Shown here: piece after piece, positions 36,571-47,667 of the stretch | How the letters are laid out: the number at the start of each line of letters is the position of its first letter | Position numbering within the stretch: the first letter of the stretch is position 1 | Assembly: GCF_008364795.1 (NCBI RefSeq) | Contig: NZ_VTTM01000001.1 | Span: 744,001 to 808,000, forward strand | Length of the DNA stretch: 64,000 nt | Reading direction: 5' to 3' | Origin: Azospirillum oryzae | GTDB lineage: Bacteria; Pseudomonadota; Alphaproteobacteria; Azospirillales; Azospirillaceae | Program-made: the position numbers and the translations under genes | Notes under the pieces: model-generated | The model's database searches: none | What the model saw: the letters and a program-made list of their open reading frames with translations, nothing else | Told to the model about the DNA's origin: nothing

Positions 36571-38673
36571 ATGGCTCTAGCGTTCATCGTCATCATCGCC
36601 GCCGGCCTGCTCGCGCTGGCCTACGGTTTTCGTACCGGAAAAGAAGTCATGGCCGCGTCGCCGGGGTCCGACCGGATGCAGGCCATCGCCGCCGCGGTGC
36701 AGGAAGGGGCGCGCGCCTACCTGAACCGCCAGTACACCACCATCGCCATCGCCGGCGTCGTCCTGCTGCTGATCCTGTGGGTCACGCTGGGCTTTCCGGT
36801 GGCACTGGGCTTCCTGATCGGCGCCGTCCTGTCGGGCAGCGCCGGCTATATCGGCATGAACGTCTCTGTCCGTGCCAATGTCCGCACGGCGGAGGCGGCG
36901 ACTCGCGGGCTGGCTCCCGCGCTCGACATCGCCTTCAAATCGGGGGCGATCACCGGCATGCTGGTGGTCGGGTTGGGGCTGCTGGGCGTCGGTGGCTATT
37001 TCGGCATCCTGACGCTGGTCTACCACGTCAACGACCCGGTCGAGGTCCGCACCGTGCTGGAGGCGCTGGTGGCGCTCAGCTTCGGCGCGTCGCTGATCTC
37101 CATCTTCGCCCGGTTGGGCGGCGGCATCTTCACCAAGGGCGCCGATGTCGGCGCCGATCTCGTCGGCAAGGTGGAGGCCGGCATTCCGGAGGACGACCCG
37201 CGCAACCCGGCGGTCATCGCGGACAATGTCGGCGACAATGTCGGCGACTGTGCCGGTATGGCCGCCGACCTGTTCGAAACCTACGCCGTCACCATCGTCG
37301 CCACCATGCTGTTGGCGGCGATTTTCTTTACCGGCGGCGTGTTGCGACTGATGCTGGTCTATCCGCTGCTGATCGGCGCGGTGTGCATCCTGGCCTCGGT
37401 CGCCGGCACCTTCGCGGTGAAGCTCGGCGCCGACAACGCCATCATGAAGGCGCTCTACAAGGGGCTGGCCGTCGCGGCGGGCCTGTCGCTGGTGCTGATC
37501 CTGATCGTCACCGCGATCCTGTTCGGCTTCACCCGCGCCATCCCGATGACCGACGGCATGACGATCACCGGATTCAACCTGTTCGTCTCGGCCCTGGTCG
37601 GGCTGGGCGTCACCGGCCTCTTGGTCTGGATCACCGAGTACTACACCTCGACGGCCTACCGCCCGGTGCGCAGCGTCGCCAAGGCGTCGGAGACCGGGCA
37701 CGGCACCAACGTCATCCAGGGCCTTGCGGTGTCGATGGAATCGACCGCCCTGCCGGTGATCGTCATCTGCGCCGGCATCCTGATCGCCCATGGGCAGGCC
37801 GGCGTCTTCGGCATCGGCGTCGCCGCGACGACGATGCTGGCGCTGGCCGGCATGGTGGTGGCGCTCGACGCCTACGGGCCGGTCACCGACAATGCCGGCG
37901 GAATCGCCGAGATGTCGGACATGCCCGCCAACATCCGCGTCACCACCGACGCGCTGGACGCCGTCGGCAACACCACCAAGGCGGTGACCAAGGGCTATGC
38001 CATCGGCTCCGCCGGTCTGGCCGCATTGGTCCTCTTCGCCGCCTATGTCCAGGACCTTGGCCATTACTTCCCGAACATCCCGGTGGAGTTCCGGCTGAAC
38101 GACCCCTATGTCGTCGTCGGGCTGCTGGTGGGCGGTCTGCTGCCCTACCTGTTCGGCGCCATGGGCATGACCGCCGTCGGCCGCGCCGCCGGATCGGTGG
38201 TGGTGGAGGTGCGGCGCCAGTTCCGCGAAATCCCCGGCATCATGGAGGGCACCGCCAAGCCCGATTACGGCCGCGCGGTGGACATGCTGACCAAGGCGGC
38301 GATCAAGGAGATGGTGATCCCCTCGCTGTTGCCGGTGTTGGCACCGGTGGTTCTGTATTTCGTCATTTCCGCCATCGGCGGTCAGGCGGCCGGCTTCGCG
38401 GCGCTGGGCGCCATGCTGCTTGGCACCATCGTCACCGGCATCTTCGTCGCCATTTCCATGACGTCGGGCGGCGGCGCCTGGGACAACGCCAAGAAATACA
38501 TCGAGGAGGGCAACCACGGCGGCAAAGGTTCCGACGCCCACAAGGCGGCGGTGACCGGGGATACCGTCGGTGATCCCTACAAGGACACCGCCGGCCCGGC
38601 GGTGAACCCGATGATCAAGATCACCAACATCGTGGCGATCCTGCTGCTGGCCATCCTGGCGCAGTTCAGCTGA
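36571..38673 (+). CDS. hppA: K+-insensitive proton-pumping pyrophosphatase
   Basis: A 700-aa membrane pyrophosphatase with about 16 membrane segments that couples pyrophosphate hydrolysis to proton export. The catalytic loops are [33 protein letters not shown] and the C-terminal [28 protein letters not shown] has Lys at the position that marks the K+-independent subclass. The ATG has GGGGG close upstream. The 244 bases before it show no clear promoter. Confidence 0.97.
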   Translation: MALAFIVIIAAGLLALAYGFRTGKEVMAASPGSDRMQAIAAAVQEGARAYLNRQYTTIAIAGVVLLLILWVTLGFPVALGFLIGAVLSGSAGYIGMNVSVRANVRTAEAATRGLAPALDIAFKSGAITGMLVVGLGLLGVGGYFGILTLVYHVNDPVEVRTVLEALVALSFGASLISIFARLGGGIFTKGADVGADLVGKVEAGIPEDDPRNPAVIADNVGDNVGDCAGMAADLFETYAVTIVATMLLAAIFFTGGVLRLMLVYPLLIGAVCILASVAGTFAVKLGADNAIMKALYKGLAVAAGLSLVLILIVTAILFGFTRAIPMTDGMTITGFNLFVSALVGLGVTGLLVWITEYYTSTAYRPVRSVAKASETGHGTNVIQGLAVSMESTALPVIVICAGILIAHGQAGVFGIGVAATTMLALAGMVVALDAYGPVTDNAGGIAEMSDMPANIRVTTDALDAVGNTTKAVTKGYAIGSAGLAALVLFAAYVQDLGHYFPNIPVEFRLNDPYVVVGLLVGGLLPYLFGAMGMTAVGRAAGSVVVEVRRQFREIPGIMEGTAKPDYGRAVDMLTKAAIKEMVIPSLLPVLAPVVLYFVISAIGGQAAGFAALGAMLLGTIVTGIFVAISMTSGGGAWDNAKKYIEEGNHGGKGSDAHKAAVTGDTVGDPYKDTAGPAVNPMIKITNIVAILLLAILAQFS

Positions 38674-38678
38674 AGGGT

Positions 38679-38713
38679 CGGTGCGGGGCAGGACAACCAC
38701 CTGCCCCGCACCG
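38679..38713. terminator. Hairpin between converging hppA and nrdR
   Basis: CGGTGCGGGGCAGG (38679-38692) pairs with its complement at 38700-38713 around a 7-base loop. It starts 6 bases after the hppA stop and ends 6 bases before the nrdR stop; no T-run. Confidence 0.65.
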
Positions 38714-38719
38714 GAACAC

Positions 38720-39187
38720 TCACATTCCCGGCGACGCTTCCGGAGCCAGCTGTTCCACGAACTCGTTGAAGTCTGACGCTTCGCGGAAGTCCTTGTAGAC
38801 CGAGGCGTAGCGGATATACGCCACCTGATCCATCGTCTGCAGCGCCTCCATGATCTTCTCGCCGATCTGCTTCGACGGGATTTCGCTCTCGCCGGAGGAT
38901 TCCAGCTGGCGGACCATGCTGTTCACCACCCGGTCGATGCGGTCGGCGTCGATCGGGCGCTTGCGCAGCGCGATCTTCATCGACCGCAACAGTTTCTCGC
39001 GGTCGAAGGGTTCGCGCTGGCCGTTGCTCTTCACCACCGTCAGCTCGCGCAGCTGGACGCGTTCGAAGGTGGTGAAGCGGGCGCTGCAACTGGGACAGAA
39101 GCGCCGCCGGCGGATTGCCGAGTTGTCTTCGGTCGGGCGCGAGTCCTTGACCTGGGTATCCTCGTTTCCGCAGAACGGGCAGCGCAT
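38720..39187 (-). CDS. nrdR: Transcriptional repressor NrdR
   Basis: A 155-aa zinc-ribbon/ATP-cone regulator of ribonucleotide reductase genes. Zinc ribbon [15 protein letters not shown] then [12 protein letters not shown]-cone [19 protein letters not shown]. It represses nrd operons when dATP is high. No nrd gene is in the window. It leads an nrdR-opposed strand next to glyA, a common alphaproteobacterial linkage. Confidence 0.97.
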   Translation of the reverse strand: MRCPFCGNEDTQVKDSRPTEDNSAIRRRRFCPSCSARFTTFERVQLRELTVVKSNGQREPFDREKLLRSMKIALRKRPIDADRIDRVVNSMVRQLESSGESEIPSKQIGEKIMEALQTMDQVAYIRYASVYKDFREASDFNEFVEQLAPEASPGM

Positions 39188-39222
39188 CTGTCGATCACCT
39201 TATCGGATCAGAGGGTCGGGCC

Positions 39223-40524
<1,302 letters not shown>

Positions 40525-40672
40525 GGCGGAAGGTTCCTCGATCGAAGGGCGCGAAGCCGGCCGGACGCCCGGTCAGGCGGCTTCCGTTGGGTCTTTCCGG
40601 GTTCTGTCGCGTCCCGGTTGCGGGCCTTGGCGGCCAAATAACGGGCCTGGAAAAGGCGGCGCGACGGCGCGC

Positions 40673-41110
40673 TCAGCCCATCTTGGCGATGCGGCGGCTG
40701 TGACGCTCCCCACCCTCGAAGCCGGTCTTCAGGAAGACGTCGACGCAATCCTTGGCGATCTCCGGGCCGATGACGCGGGCGCCGAGCGCGATCACGTTGG
40801 CGTCGTTGTGCTCGCGCGACAGGCGCGCGGTGGTGACGTCATGGACCAGGGCGGCACGGATGCCGGGGTGGCGGTTGGCGGCGATGCTGATGCCGATGCC
40901 GCTGCCGCAGATCAGCACGCCGCGCTGCGCCCGGCCGTCGGTGACGGCGGCGGCGAGCGCCGCGGCGAAATCCGGGTAATCGACCGAGGCCGGCCCGTCG
41001 GTACCGAGGTCGAGGACGGTGTAGCCGGCGTCCTCGAGCTGCCGGGCGATCTGGGCCTTCAGCTCATAGCCGGCGTGATCGGAAGCGAGTGCCACGGTGC
41101 GGACGGTCAT
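40673..41110 (-). CDS. rpiB: Ribose-5-phosphate isomerase B
   Basis: A 145-aa isomerase of the RpiB/LacAB family (ribose-5-phosphate to ribulose-5-phosphate). It has LASDHAGYELK, VLDLGTDGPASVDYPDFA and the active-site GVLICGSGIGISIAANR with Cys. Just upstream of glyA with 148 bases between. Confidence 0.96.
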   Translation of the reverse strand: MTVRTVALASDHAGYELKAQIARQLEDAGYTVLDLGTDGPASVDYPDFAAALAAAVTDGRAQRGVLICGSGIGISIAANRHPGIRAALVHDVTTARLSREHNDANVIALGARVIGPEIAKDCVDVFLKTGFEGGERHSRRIAKMG

Positions 41111-41669
41111 GACGGCGGAAACTCCGGTGCGTGCGGTAACGGATGCACAAGCGACGACAGCGCCGGCAATGCGGCGAAAGACGCCCGCACCCTACCAGAT
41201 GTCGGTGCAGACCGCCACTGCCACACCATGACGTGGATGCATAGCTAAACCCGGGGCCGGCCCGTCCTCGGCTGGCGACGCCTTGCCTTCAGACCGTCCT
41301 TCGCGGTTCCCCGCCCGCATCGAACCGGGGCACCCCGACACTGCGAAGGTTTGGAGACGGTTTTCACCTCTGCGTTGCCGAGAAGCCGAAACAAGGGAGA
41401 TAGCCGATTCGTTATAGGAGCGGGAAAACGCCCAATTGCCGCGGCGGACTCGGCGGAAAATCACAAGCCCCTGCTTACTAGACCGCCGCTAAAGCCGCCG
41501 CACAGCCACAACCGTGCAACGATTTTCAGCGAAGGCTGATTTGCACCACGCTCCTTTGTTCTGGCAGCCAAGAGCAACTAATTTGAAGCTTGCCGAAATT
41601 ATATTGACACCCAAATCACGGTATGCAACTTGGTTCGTACGGACAAATGAAATACCAGGACACAGTGCA
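41111..41669. other. 559-bp divergent gap rpiB/mucR
   Basis: The region serves as promoter region for rpiB leftward and the MucR gene rightward. A TTGACA lies at 41604-41609 on the plus strand with no good -10 at 16-18 bases. No coding frame with a ribosome binding site or family match is seen. The right half is notably AT-richer than its surroundings, as expected for an autoregulated MucR/Ros promoter. Confidence 0.5.
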
Positions 41670-42113
41670 ATGAGCGACCAGCTTCGCGCCGATGTACCGG
41701 ACAATGCGCTGCTGCGGATGACCGCCGACATCGTATCGGCGTATGTCAGCAAGAACGTGTTGCCTGCTCAGCAAATCCCCGATGTGATCAATACGGTCTA
41801 CTCGTCGCTGACTGGCCTGAATGGTCAGCCTCGCGAGGTCGCGGCGGAACCGCTGAAGCCTGCCGTTCCGATTCGCAAATCGGTGACGCCCGAATACATC
41901 GTCTGCCTGGAAGACGGGAAGAAGCTGAAGATGCTGAAGCGGCACCTTCGCTCGACCTACAACATGTCGCCGGACGAGTATCGGTCCCGTTGGGGACTTC
42001 CGCCCGACTATCCGATGGTCGCGCCGAACTACGCGGCGCAGCGTTCGGAATTCGCCAAGCGCATCGGCCTCGGCCGCAGCTCCGGCCGTCAGACCCGCCG
42101 CAAGGCCGGTTGA
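41670..42113 (+). CDS. MucR/Ros-family transcriptional regulator
   Basis: A 147-aa regulator. The C-terminal Ros/MucR module EYIVCLEDGKKLKMLKRHL and RWGLPPDYPMVAPNYA is clear. In Ros the zinc ligands are Cys79, Cys82, His92, His97; here Cys79 and His92 remain, while 82 is Asp and 97 is Tyr. Such forms exist among MucR homologues and may bind DNA without zinc. In rhizobia and Azospirillum relatives MucR acts as an AT-rich DNA binder controlling surface polysaccharide and motility genes. The ATG is chosen by homology. Confidence 0.92.
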   Translation: MSDQLRADVPDNALLRMTADIVSAYVSKNVLPAQQIPDVINTVYSSLTGLNGQPREVAAEPLKPAVPIRKSVTPEYIVCLEDGKKLKMLKRHLRSTYNMSPDEYRSRWGLPPDYPMVAPNYAAQRSEFAKRIGLGRSSGRQTRRKAG

Positions 42114-42174
42114 TCGTGTAAAGTCCGTATGCAACGCGGGCCGGTCCCATGGGATTCGGCCCGTGTGCATGTCA

Positions 42175-42214
42175 GAATGATGGCAAAGCGGTCGGAATGA
42201 CGGCGAAGCCGTCG
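42175..42214. repeat. 20-bp tandem duplication
   Basis: Two adjacent 20-base units (GAATGAYGGCRAAGCSGTCG) at 42175-42194 and 42195-42214 differ at three positions. They lie after the MucR gene. Confidence 0.8.
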
Positions 42215-42247
42215 GATTGGTTGACGAGACGCAAGCCGGTCGCCCCC

Positions 42248-42289
42248 GCCAGTTGCAGCGGGCCAGTTACGGCAAGCCAGTTACGGCGA
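42248..42289. repeat. 14-bp tandem repeat, three copies
   Basis: GCCAGTTGCAGCGG, GCCAGTTACGGCAA and GCCAGTTACGGCGA stand in tandem with an exact 14-base period. They share the gap 42114-42356 with the 20-bp duplication. Confidence 0.8.
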
Positions 42290-42356
42290 ACCGGCCACCG
42301 CCGGCATCGCAACCGCGCAACCGCCTCCCGGCGGCCATAGCCCCGATTGGCGCAGC

Positions 42357-42839
42357 TCAGTTGGCGCAGCCCTTCCGGCCCGACAGGCGGCAGTTGAACC
42401 GGTCGACATTGCGGCTCAGTTCCCGCCCGGTCGCCACATTCTCTTCGTTCAGGCAGGTCAGATAGGCCATCGACTTGTCGACATACTCCTTCACCTCGCC
42501 CTGACAGGACGACATCTTGTCGGCGCTGAGGAAGGTGGACTGGTCGTCCATGCACATCGGCACGCCCGGCTTCAGACAGCCCGCCGCCGGAGTGGTGGGC
42601 TGGGGTGCCGTCGATGCCGCTCCGCCGGCCTGAGCGCCCGGTGACGGTGCAGCGGGGGCGGCAGACCGGCCGCCATGATCCTGCGTCCCGTGACCCGGCT
42701 TCTGCGAGGTCGCGGCGGTTGCCGTCCGCGCCGTGGTCAGCACCGGCAGGGCCGCCGCCAGGGCGGTTGCCGTCAAAAGCGCCGACATCACCGACACGCG
42801 CAGGAAAGCCGTCACACGAACCGCCCTCACACCGACCAT
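42357..42839 (-). CDS. Secreted unknown protein
   Basis: I do not recognise it. The 160-aa product has an N-terminal signal peptide (VTAFLRVSVMSALLTATALAAA, with cleavage after about residue 40), a low-complexity Ala/Gly/Pro/Ser/Thr linker, and a C-terminal part with six Cys (CLKPGVPMCMDDQS, SSCQGEVKEYV, LTCLNEEN, FNCRLSGRKGC) that may form disulfides. The ATG at 42839 has CAGGGGA before it. Confidence 0.6.
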   Translation of the reverse strand: MVGVRAVRVTAFLRVSVMSALLTATALAAALPVLTTARTATAATSQKPGHGTQDHGGRSAAPAAPSPGAQAGGAASTAPQPTTPAAGCLKPGVPMCMDDQSTFLSADKMSSCQGEVKEYVDKSMAYLTCLNEENVATGRELSRNVDRFNCRLSGRKGCAN

Positions 42840-43215
42840 GGCCTCGTTCCCCTGGTGTTTCGTTCCTCTGTGCGAAAGCCGGCCGGACAACGGCCGGACC
42901 CTTTCTCCGCTTACCCGCCCGGACGGCGTGGAAGAAGGGCCTTTTCTATGCGCCATTCGTTCAGAGATGCGCGGTTCTACAAGCGTTACACCCCCTGCGC
43001 CAGTGCCAACGGGCAGGCATAGGTCTACTGTCTGGGTCGAGCGGTTCGCTCTACGACCGGCGATCCGGACTGGGACCATGTCCCATGCGGGGTTGCCGGC
43101 GGAGGCATGCCGGCGCTCACCATCAGCAAAAGCCAGACTTCGATCCGCGCCGCCCGGCCCCGTCCGGCGGCGCGTTTTCTTTGGCAGGCCCCGGCAACCG
43201 GTCGATGGCGGCCGG
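42840..43215. other. 376-bp intergenic region
   Basis: Between the starts of the secreted-protein gene and the end of the next minus-strand gene. It contains small palindromes (for example GCCGGCCGGACAACGGCCGG near 42879 and TGGGACCATGTCCCA near 43072) but no convincing gene, tRNA or terminator. Confidence 0.4.
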
Positions 43216-43500
43216 TCAGTAAAGGCCGCCACGCCCCTTCGGCGCCGGCTTCGCCGGTCCCCCGCCCGCACCGCCCCCGGAAGAACCGCTTCCGGAAGCG
43301 CCTCTGTTGTCCGCGCTCTTGGTCTGGACGAAGCGCAGCTTGTTGATCGCCGTACGCTTCAGCAATTCCTGGCTGCCGGTCGCCGGGCCGGCCACCGTCA
43401 CCTCGACGCCGGTCTTCGCGTCGATGGCCGTGACCCTCAGATAGCTGCCGACCCGCTGGAATTCGAACAGCACCTCGCCGTCGCCGCCCGCTGCCGTCAT
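43216..43500 (-). CDS. Small conserved-looking unknown (94 aa)
   Basis: Not recognised. Residues 1-55 look folded (EVLFEFQRVGSYLRVTAIDAKT then VEVTVAGPATGSQELLKRTAINKL), a beta-rich start followed by a helix; residues 60-94 are Gly/Ser/Pro/Lys low complexity. The start lies 140 bp from the divergent ferritin-like gene. Similar small proteins occur in Rhodospirillales, but no function is known to me. Confidence 0.5.
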   Translation of the reverse strand: MTAAGGDGEVLFEFQRVGSYLRVTAIDAKTGVEVTVAGPATGSQELLKRTAINKLRFVQTKSADNRGASGSGSSGGGAGGGPAKPAPKGRGGLY

Positions 43501-43639
43501 GATCCGTCCCCTCCCCTATCCGAAAGCCAATCCCCGTTCGAGACCGCAACGCCCGGTGGCCGCCGCTGTTGTTCCCGCTGCCATTCGGCGCGCAGGAGCC
43601 CCGCTCCGCCAAAACCCACAGCGAGGAAGGACCATCATA

Positions 43640-44152
43640 ATGGCCGCCAAGACGATGCAGGATCTCCTGATCGAGGATCTTCGCGACATCTACCACGCCG
43701 AGAAGCAGATCGCGAAGGCCCTGCCCAAGATGGCGAGGGCCGCCAGCTCCGACCAGCTGCGCAAGGCCTTCGAGACCCATCTGGAACAGACCAACGGCCA
43801 GATCGAACGGCTGCAGCAGGTGTTCGAGGAAATGGACACCCGCCCCCGCGGCAAGCATTGCGACGCGATGGAGGGGCTGATCAGCGAGGCACAGGAGATC
43901 CTCGAAATGGGTCTGGCGCCGGAGGTTCAGGACGCCGCCCTGATCGCCGCCGCCCAGAAGGTGGAGCATTACGAGATCGCCAGCTACGGCACGCTCCACG
44001 CCTATGCCACCGCCTGCGGCCTCGACAAGGTCGCGCAACTGCTGAACGAGACGCTGCAGGAGGAAAAGGACACCGACATGCTGCTGAACAAGCTGGCCAT
44101 CGGCGACGTGAACAAGAAGGCGATCGCCGCCAGCGGCAAGAAGGCTGCCTGA
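43640..44152 (+). CDS. Ferritin-like DUF892 (YciE/YciF family) protein
   Basis: A 170-aa helical-bundle protein of the DUF892 family, related to YciE/YciF. The first helix is MQDLLIEDLRDIYHAEKQI, followed by further helices with Glu and His in ferritin-like spacing (LLLEQTNGQ-type, HYEIASYGT, EEKDTD), so a di-iron site is likely. Such proteins are stress-induced in many Gram-negatives. The ATG at 43640 follows AGGAAGGA; the longer frame is unsupported. Confidence 0.9.
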   Translation: MAAKTMQDLLIEDLRDIYHAEKQIAKALPKMARAASSDQLRKAFETHLEQTNGQIERLQQVFEEMDTRPRGKHCDAMEGLISEAQEILEMGLAPEVQDAALIAAAQKVEHYEIASYGTLHAYATACGLDKVAQLLNETLQEEKDTDMLLNKLAIGDVNKKAIAASGKKAA

Positions 44153-44268
44153 TCCCAGCCGAACCGTGACCAATCGCCCCCGGGTCGGCAAAAGACCCGG
44201 GCCGCGGTTGCAACCACCGCGTCGGACCGGTAGCATCCCTGCCATCCGGTCCTTCGCGGTGTTCTGCC

Positions 44269-44688
44269 ATGCGCGGCTTTCTGCCTGCCCTCTGCCTTGC
44301 CCTGCTCCTGACCTTGACGTCGGCGCTGCCGGCCGCCGCGAACGAAGGGGCGCCGGGCGCCCTGCCCCCGTCGGTGCGGATCAAGCCGCTGATGGTCCCG
44401 GTGGTGAATGCCGGCCGGATCGAGAAATACACCCAGGTCGAAGTGAACCTGGAAATCGGCGACGCGCTGAGGCTGGGCGAGGTCCAGTTGAGCATCCCCC
44501 GCCTGCACGACGCCATCCTGACCGCCATCTACAAGGGCGTGGACGAGGGATGGATCGTCCGCGGCAACATCGCGAACGTCCCCGCCCTGCGCCGCCGGAT
44601 CGACGAATCGGTCGTCGCCATGTTCGGCAAGGACGTCGTCAGCCGCATCCTGATCACGCCCATCGCGCGCCAATCGTCGCTGCAATAA
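44269..44688 (+). CDS. Secreted FliL-like protein
   Basis: A 139-aa protein with an N-terminal signal peptide (LPALCLALLLTLTSALPAAA). The mature part follows the pattern of the FliL-like gene at 35871: a proline-linked start, VRIKPLMVPVVNAGRIEKY, VEVNLEIGDAL, LHDAILTAIYKGV and a C-terminal helix. It lacks the N-terminal anchor if the peptide is cleaved. Function unknown; it is far from a visible flagellar operon. Confidence 0.6.
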   Translation: MRGFLPALCLALLLTLTSALPAAANEGAPGALPPSVRIKPLMVPVVNAGRIEKYTQVEVNLEIGDALRLGEVQLSIPRLHDAILTAIYKGVDEGWIVRGNIANVPALRRRIDESVVAMFGKDVVSRILITPIARQSSLQ

Positions 44689-44727
44689 CGCTGCTCCAAC
44701 AGCCTGTGCCGGGAGGATCGAATCGTC

Positions 44728-45138
44728 ATGCCCGTCGTCTATGTCGCGCGCAGCGCCGCCCTGACCAAATGGGCGTCCGACGTCGGACAGGGTAAGCACA
44801 TCTACAAGCTGGGCATTGCGGAGGACGAAGCCGCGGTGAAGGCCGCCGTCGCCGCCGGCTGGGGTGGCGAATCCGACTGGAAGCTCGTCCATTCCAAACA
44901 GATCGACGATCTGGACGAGGACAGCGCGCTGGCCCGGCTCGGCCGGCGCGAGAAGGTGATCGACCCCACCTATTACCCGCGCCTGAAGGGGGCGGCCGGC
45001 GTCTACCGCATCACCCTGACCAACGTGCAGAACAGCCTGCTGGTCGCCAAGGCGATGACCGCCGACGAGCCGCTGACCGAGGTCAAGGTCAAGCCCAAGG
45101 ACATCGCCGACTACATGATCCGCAACGCGATTGCCTGA
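44728..45138 (+). CDS. Conserved-looking unknown (136 aa)
   Basis: Not recognised. A soluble, charged 136-aa protein (start VVYVARSAALTKWAS, later VHSKQIDDLDEDSALARLGRRE and NVQNSLLVAKAMT). No membrane segment or signal. A good GGGAGGA precedes the ATG. Its end is 14 bases from the next ATG, so it is probably cotranscribed with the GNAT gene and perhaps with the FliL-like gene upstream. Confidence 0.55.
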   Translation: MPVVYVARSAALTKWASDVGQGKHIYKLGIAEDEAAVKAAVAAGWGGESDWKLVHSKQIDDLDEDSALARLGRREKVIDPTYYPRLKGAAGVYRITLTNVQNSLLVAKAMTADEPLTEVKVKPKDIADYMIRNAIA

Positions 45139-45151
45139 GCAGTCCGCCGGA

Positions 45152-45643
45152 ATGCCCGCCTCATCGATCCGCCGCCCACCGATCCGCCGCGTCGCCTTCG
45201 AGGCCCTGTCGCTGACCGAACTGCACGACCTGCTGGCGCTGCGCAGCCGTGTGTTCGTCGTCGAGCAGTCCTGCCCCTATCCCGACATCGACGGCCGCGA
45301 TCCCGGAGCGCTTCATCTGATCGCGGCGGACGGCGCCGGCGCCATCGTCGGCTGTGCCCGCTGCCTCGGCCCGGACCGCGAGGGCCCCGATTCCGAAGGT
45401 CCGGACGCGACGGTCTCCTTCGGCCGGCTGGCGGTCGACCGGTCGCAACGCTCCACCGGGCTGGGGCGGGCATTGGTCGTGGAATCGCTGGCGGTGCTGG
45501 CGGAACGCTGGCCCGGCCGCGATGTGCTGATCGGCGCACAGCTTTATCTGGAGCGCTTTTACGGCAGCTTCGGTTTCGTGCCTGTCACCGAACCCTACGA
45601 CGACTTCGGCATTCCCCACATCGACATGCGGCTTCGTCGCTGA
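45152..45643 (+). CDS. ElaA-like GNAT acetyltransferase
   Basis: A 163-aa GNAT protein. The family signature of ElaA is LTELHDLLALRSRVFVVEQSCPYPDIDG; the CoA loop is QRSTGLGRALV and the C-terminal GSFGFVPVTEPYDDFGIPHIDM fits. Acceptor unknown. The ATG at 45152 is preferred; an in-frame TTG at 45131 overlapping the previous gene is possible. Confidence 0.85.
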   Translation: MPASSIRRPPIRRVAFEALSLTELHDLLALRSRVFVVEQSCPYPDIDGRDPGALHLIAADGAGAIVGCARCLGPDREGPDSEGPDATVSFGRLAVDRSQRSTGLGRALVVESLAVLAERWPGRDVLIGAQLYLERFYGSFGFVPVTEPYDDFGIPHIDMRLRR

Positions 45644-45755
45644 CCGCCAAAGCCGCCATCCGATCCCCATAGGTTGGTGCGTCACCCTGCCGCATGCGCG
45701 CGGCGGCAATGAAAGCACGCAGGACAATTACCGGCGGTAGAACATCGCTGGGACG

Positions 45756-45785
45756 TTAACGCTTTGTTTGCAAGGCGGGTATAGG
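45756..45785 (+). promoter_or_regulatory. Possible promoter for the CHASE3 chemoreceptor
   Basis: TTAACG (45756-45761) and TATAGG (45780-45785) are 18 bases apart. The 326-bp gap 45644-45969 otherwise shows nothing beyond a short GGGTAAGACTCTCACCC hairpin near 45877. Confidence 0.3.
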
Positions 45786-45969
45786 CCTTATGTGACAGAC
45801 AGAAGATTTCGCCATACGTAAAATTGTCGATGATCGAAATCGATTTTCCTGCCGTATCAGGTGGCGCATTCGAACGGGTAAGACTCTCACCCGATCGGAT
45901 GCGACTCTGCGAGGCAAGGCGACTGTCCGCGCGAATCACAAGCCCGTCCGGTCACATGAGGCGCAAGAA

Positions 45970-47655
45970 ATGTCCTGGTTCACCAATCTCCGAATCGGCG
46001 GAAAGCTGCTGACGGCATTCGCCGCTCTGATTGTCATCATCGGCGCGATCAGCTTTGCCAATTATGCCACGCTGTCGTCCATCCAATCCTCCATCGACTG
46101 GACGATCCACACCTACCGCGTGATCCAGACCACCGACGCGGCGCTGGCGGCGATGGTCGACCAGGAGACCGGTGTGCGCGGCTATCTGGTCAGCGGTGAT
46201 CAGGCTTTCCTGGAGCCCTACCGTCGGGGTGAACAGGCGTTCGACCGCGCCCTGGCGGAGGTGAAGTCGCTGACCGCCGACAATCCGCAGCAGCAGGCCC
46301 GGTTGGAGGAACTGCGCAAACACGCCGCCATCTGGCGCCAGACCGTGGCCGAAAAGGAAATCGCCCTGATGTCAAAGGCCGAATCGCGCGAGGAAGCCCG
46401 CGCGATGGAGGCGAAGGCGCTGGGCAAGGCCTCCATGGACCATGTCCGCGCGCTGGTCGCGCAGATCGAGGACGCGGAGCGCGTGCTTCTGACCCTGCGC
46501 AAGGACGAGCAGAAGGCCGCCTTCTCCACCGGCTATCTCACCGCCATCGTCGGCGCGCTGGCTTCCGTCCTGGTCGCCGTGGCCGCCGGGATGGTGCTGC
46601 GCGGGGCCATCGCCTCGCCCATCGTCGCCATGACCGCCGCCATGGGCCGTCTGGCCGGCGGCGAGCGGGCGGTCGAGGTGCCCGGCGTCGGCCGCAAGGA
46701 CGAGGTCGGCGCCATGGCCGAAGCGGTGGACGTCTTCAAGCGCAACGCCATCGAGGCCGACCGCCTCGCCTCCGCCCAGCGCGCCGAGGAAGAGGCCAAG
46801 GCCCGCCGCACCGCCCGGCTGGAGGAGTTGATGCGCGCCTTCGAAGGCAATGTGACCGCGGTGGTGCAGAGCCTGTCGGGAGCGGCGACCCAGATGCAGC
46901 AGTCGGCCGGCATGCTGACCAGCACCGCCGACGAGACCAACCGCCAGAGCACCACGGTGGCCTCGGCCGCCGAGCAGGCCTCCGCCAACGTCCAGACCGT
47001 CGCCGCTGCGGCCGAGGAACTCTCCTCCTCGATCGCCGAGATCGGCCGTCAGGTCTCTCAGTCGACCCGCGTCGCCGAACAGGCGGTCAGCGGCGCCAGC
47101 CGGGCCAACGGCGTCGTCTCCGGACTTGCCGACGGCGCGCAGAAGATCGGCGAGGTGGTGGACCTCATCAACAACATCGCGGCGCAGACCAACCTGCTGG
47201 CGCTCAACGCAACGATCGAGGCTGCCCGCGCCGGCGAGGCGGGCAAGGGCTTCGCGGTGGTGGCGAGCGAGGTGAAGAGCCTGGCCAACCAGACGGCGAA
47301 GGCCACGGAGGACATCACCGGCCAGATCGCCACCATCCAGGGCGCGACCCGCGAGGCGGTTTCCGCCATTGAGGAGATCGGCCGCATCATCACGGAGATC
47401 AGCCAGATTTCCGCGACCATCGCCTCGGCGGTGGAACAGCAGAGCGCGGCGACCCAGGAGATCAGCCGCAACGTCCAGGAAGCGGCCCAGGGCACGCAGC
47501 AGGTGACCAGCAACATCGTCGGCGTCACCCGCGCCGCCGGCGACACCGGCCGCGCCGCGGGCGAGGTCCGCAACGTCGCCGACCACCTCAGCACCGAATC
47601 GACCCGCCTGCGTCAGGAGGTGGAGAGCTTCCTGAGCGGGGTGAAGGCGGCATGA
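45970..47655 (+). CDS. Methyl-accepting chemotaxis protein with CHASE3 sensor
   Basis: A 561-aa transmembrane chemoreceptor. Membrane segments at about 10-30 and 188-208 flank a CHASE3 domain ([22 protein letters not shown]). HAMP follows, then the signalling hairpin [20 protein letters not shown]. The C-terminus [15 protein letters not shown] nearly repeats that of the receptor at 23127. RBS GAGGCG. Unknown ligand. It converges with uspA. Confidence 0.95.
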   Translation: MSWFTNLRIGGKLLTAFAALIVIIGAISFANYATLSSIQSSIDWTIHTYRVIQTTDAALAAMVDQETGVRGYLVSGDQAFLEPYRRGEQAFDRALAEVKSLTADNPQQQARLEELRKHAAIWRQTVAEKEIALMSKAESREEARAMEAKALGKASMDHVRALVAQIEDAERVLLTLRKDEQKAAFSTGYLTAIVGALASVLVAVAAGMVLRGAIASPIVAMTAAMGRLAGGERAVEVPGVGRKDEVGAMAEAVDVFKRNAIEADRLASAQRAEEEAKARRTARLEELMRAFEGNVTAVVQSLSGAATQMQQSAGMLTSTADETNRQSTTVASAAEQASANVQTVAAAAEELSSSIAEIGRQVSQSTRVAEQAVSGASRANGVVSGLADGAQKIGEVVDLINNIAAQTNLLALNATIEAARAGEAGKGFAVVASEVKSLANQTAKATEDITGQIATIQGATREAVSAIEEIGRIITEISQISATIASAVEQQSAATQEISRNVQEAAQGTQQVTSNIVGVTRAAGDTGRAAGEVRNVADHLSTESTRLRQEVESFLSGVKAA

Positions 47656-47667
47656 GGGGAAGGTTGG

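Noticed and set aside
36577-38700. 707-codon open frame opposite hppA
   Set aside because: Antisense to a well-conserved membrane pump; translation is His/Asp/Gly-rich and lacks hydrophobic structure.
40525-40672. Possible glycine riboswitch before glyA
   Set aside because: No tandem aptamer-like conserved boxes could be recognised in the 148-base gap.
42248-42289. CRISPR-like array
   Set aside because: The repeats are directly adjacent with no spacers and there are no cas genes in the window.
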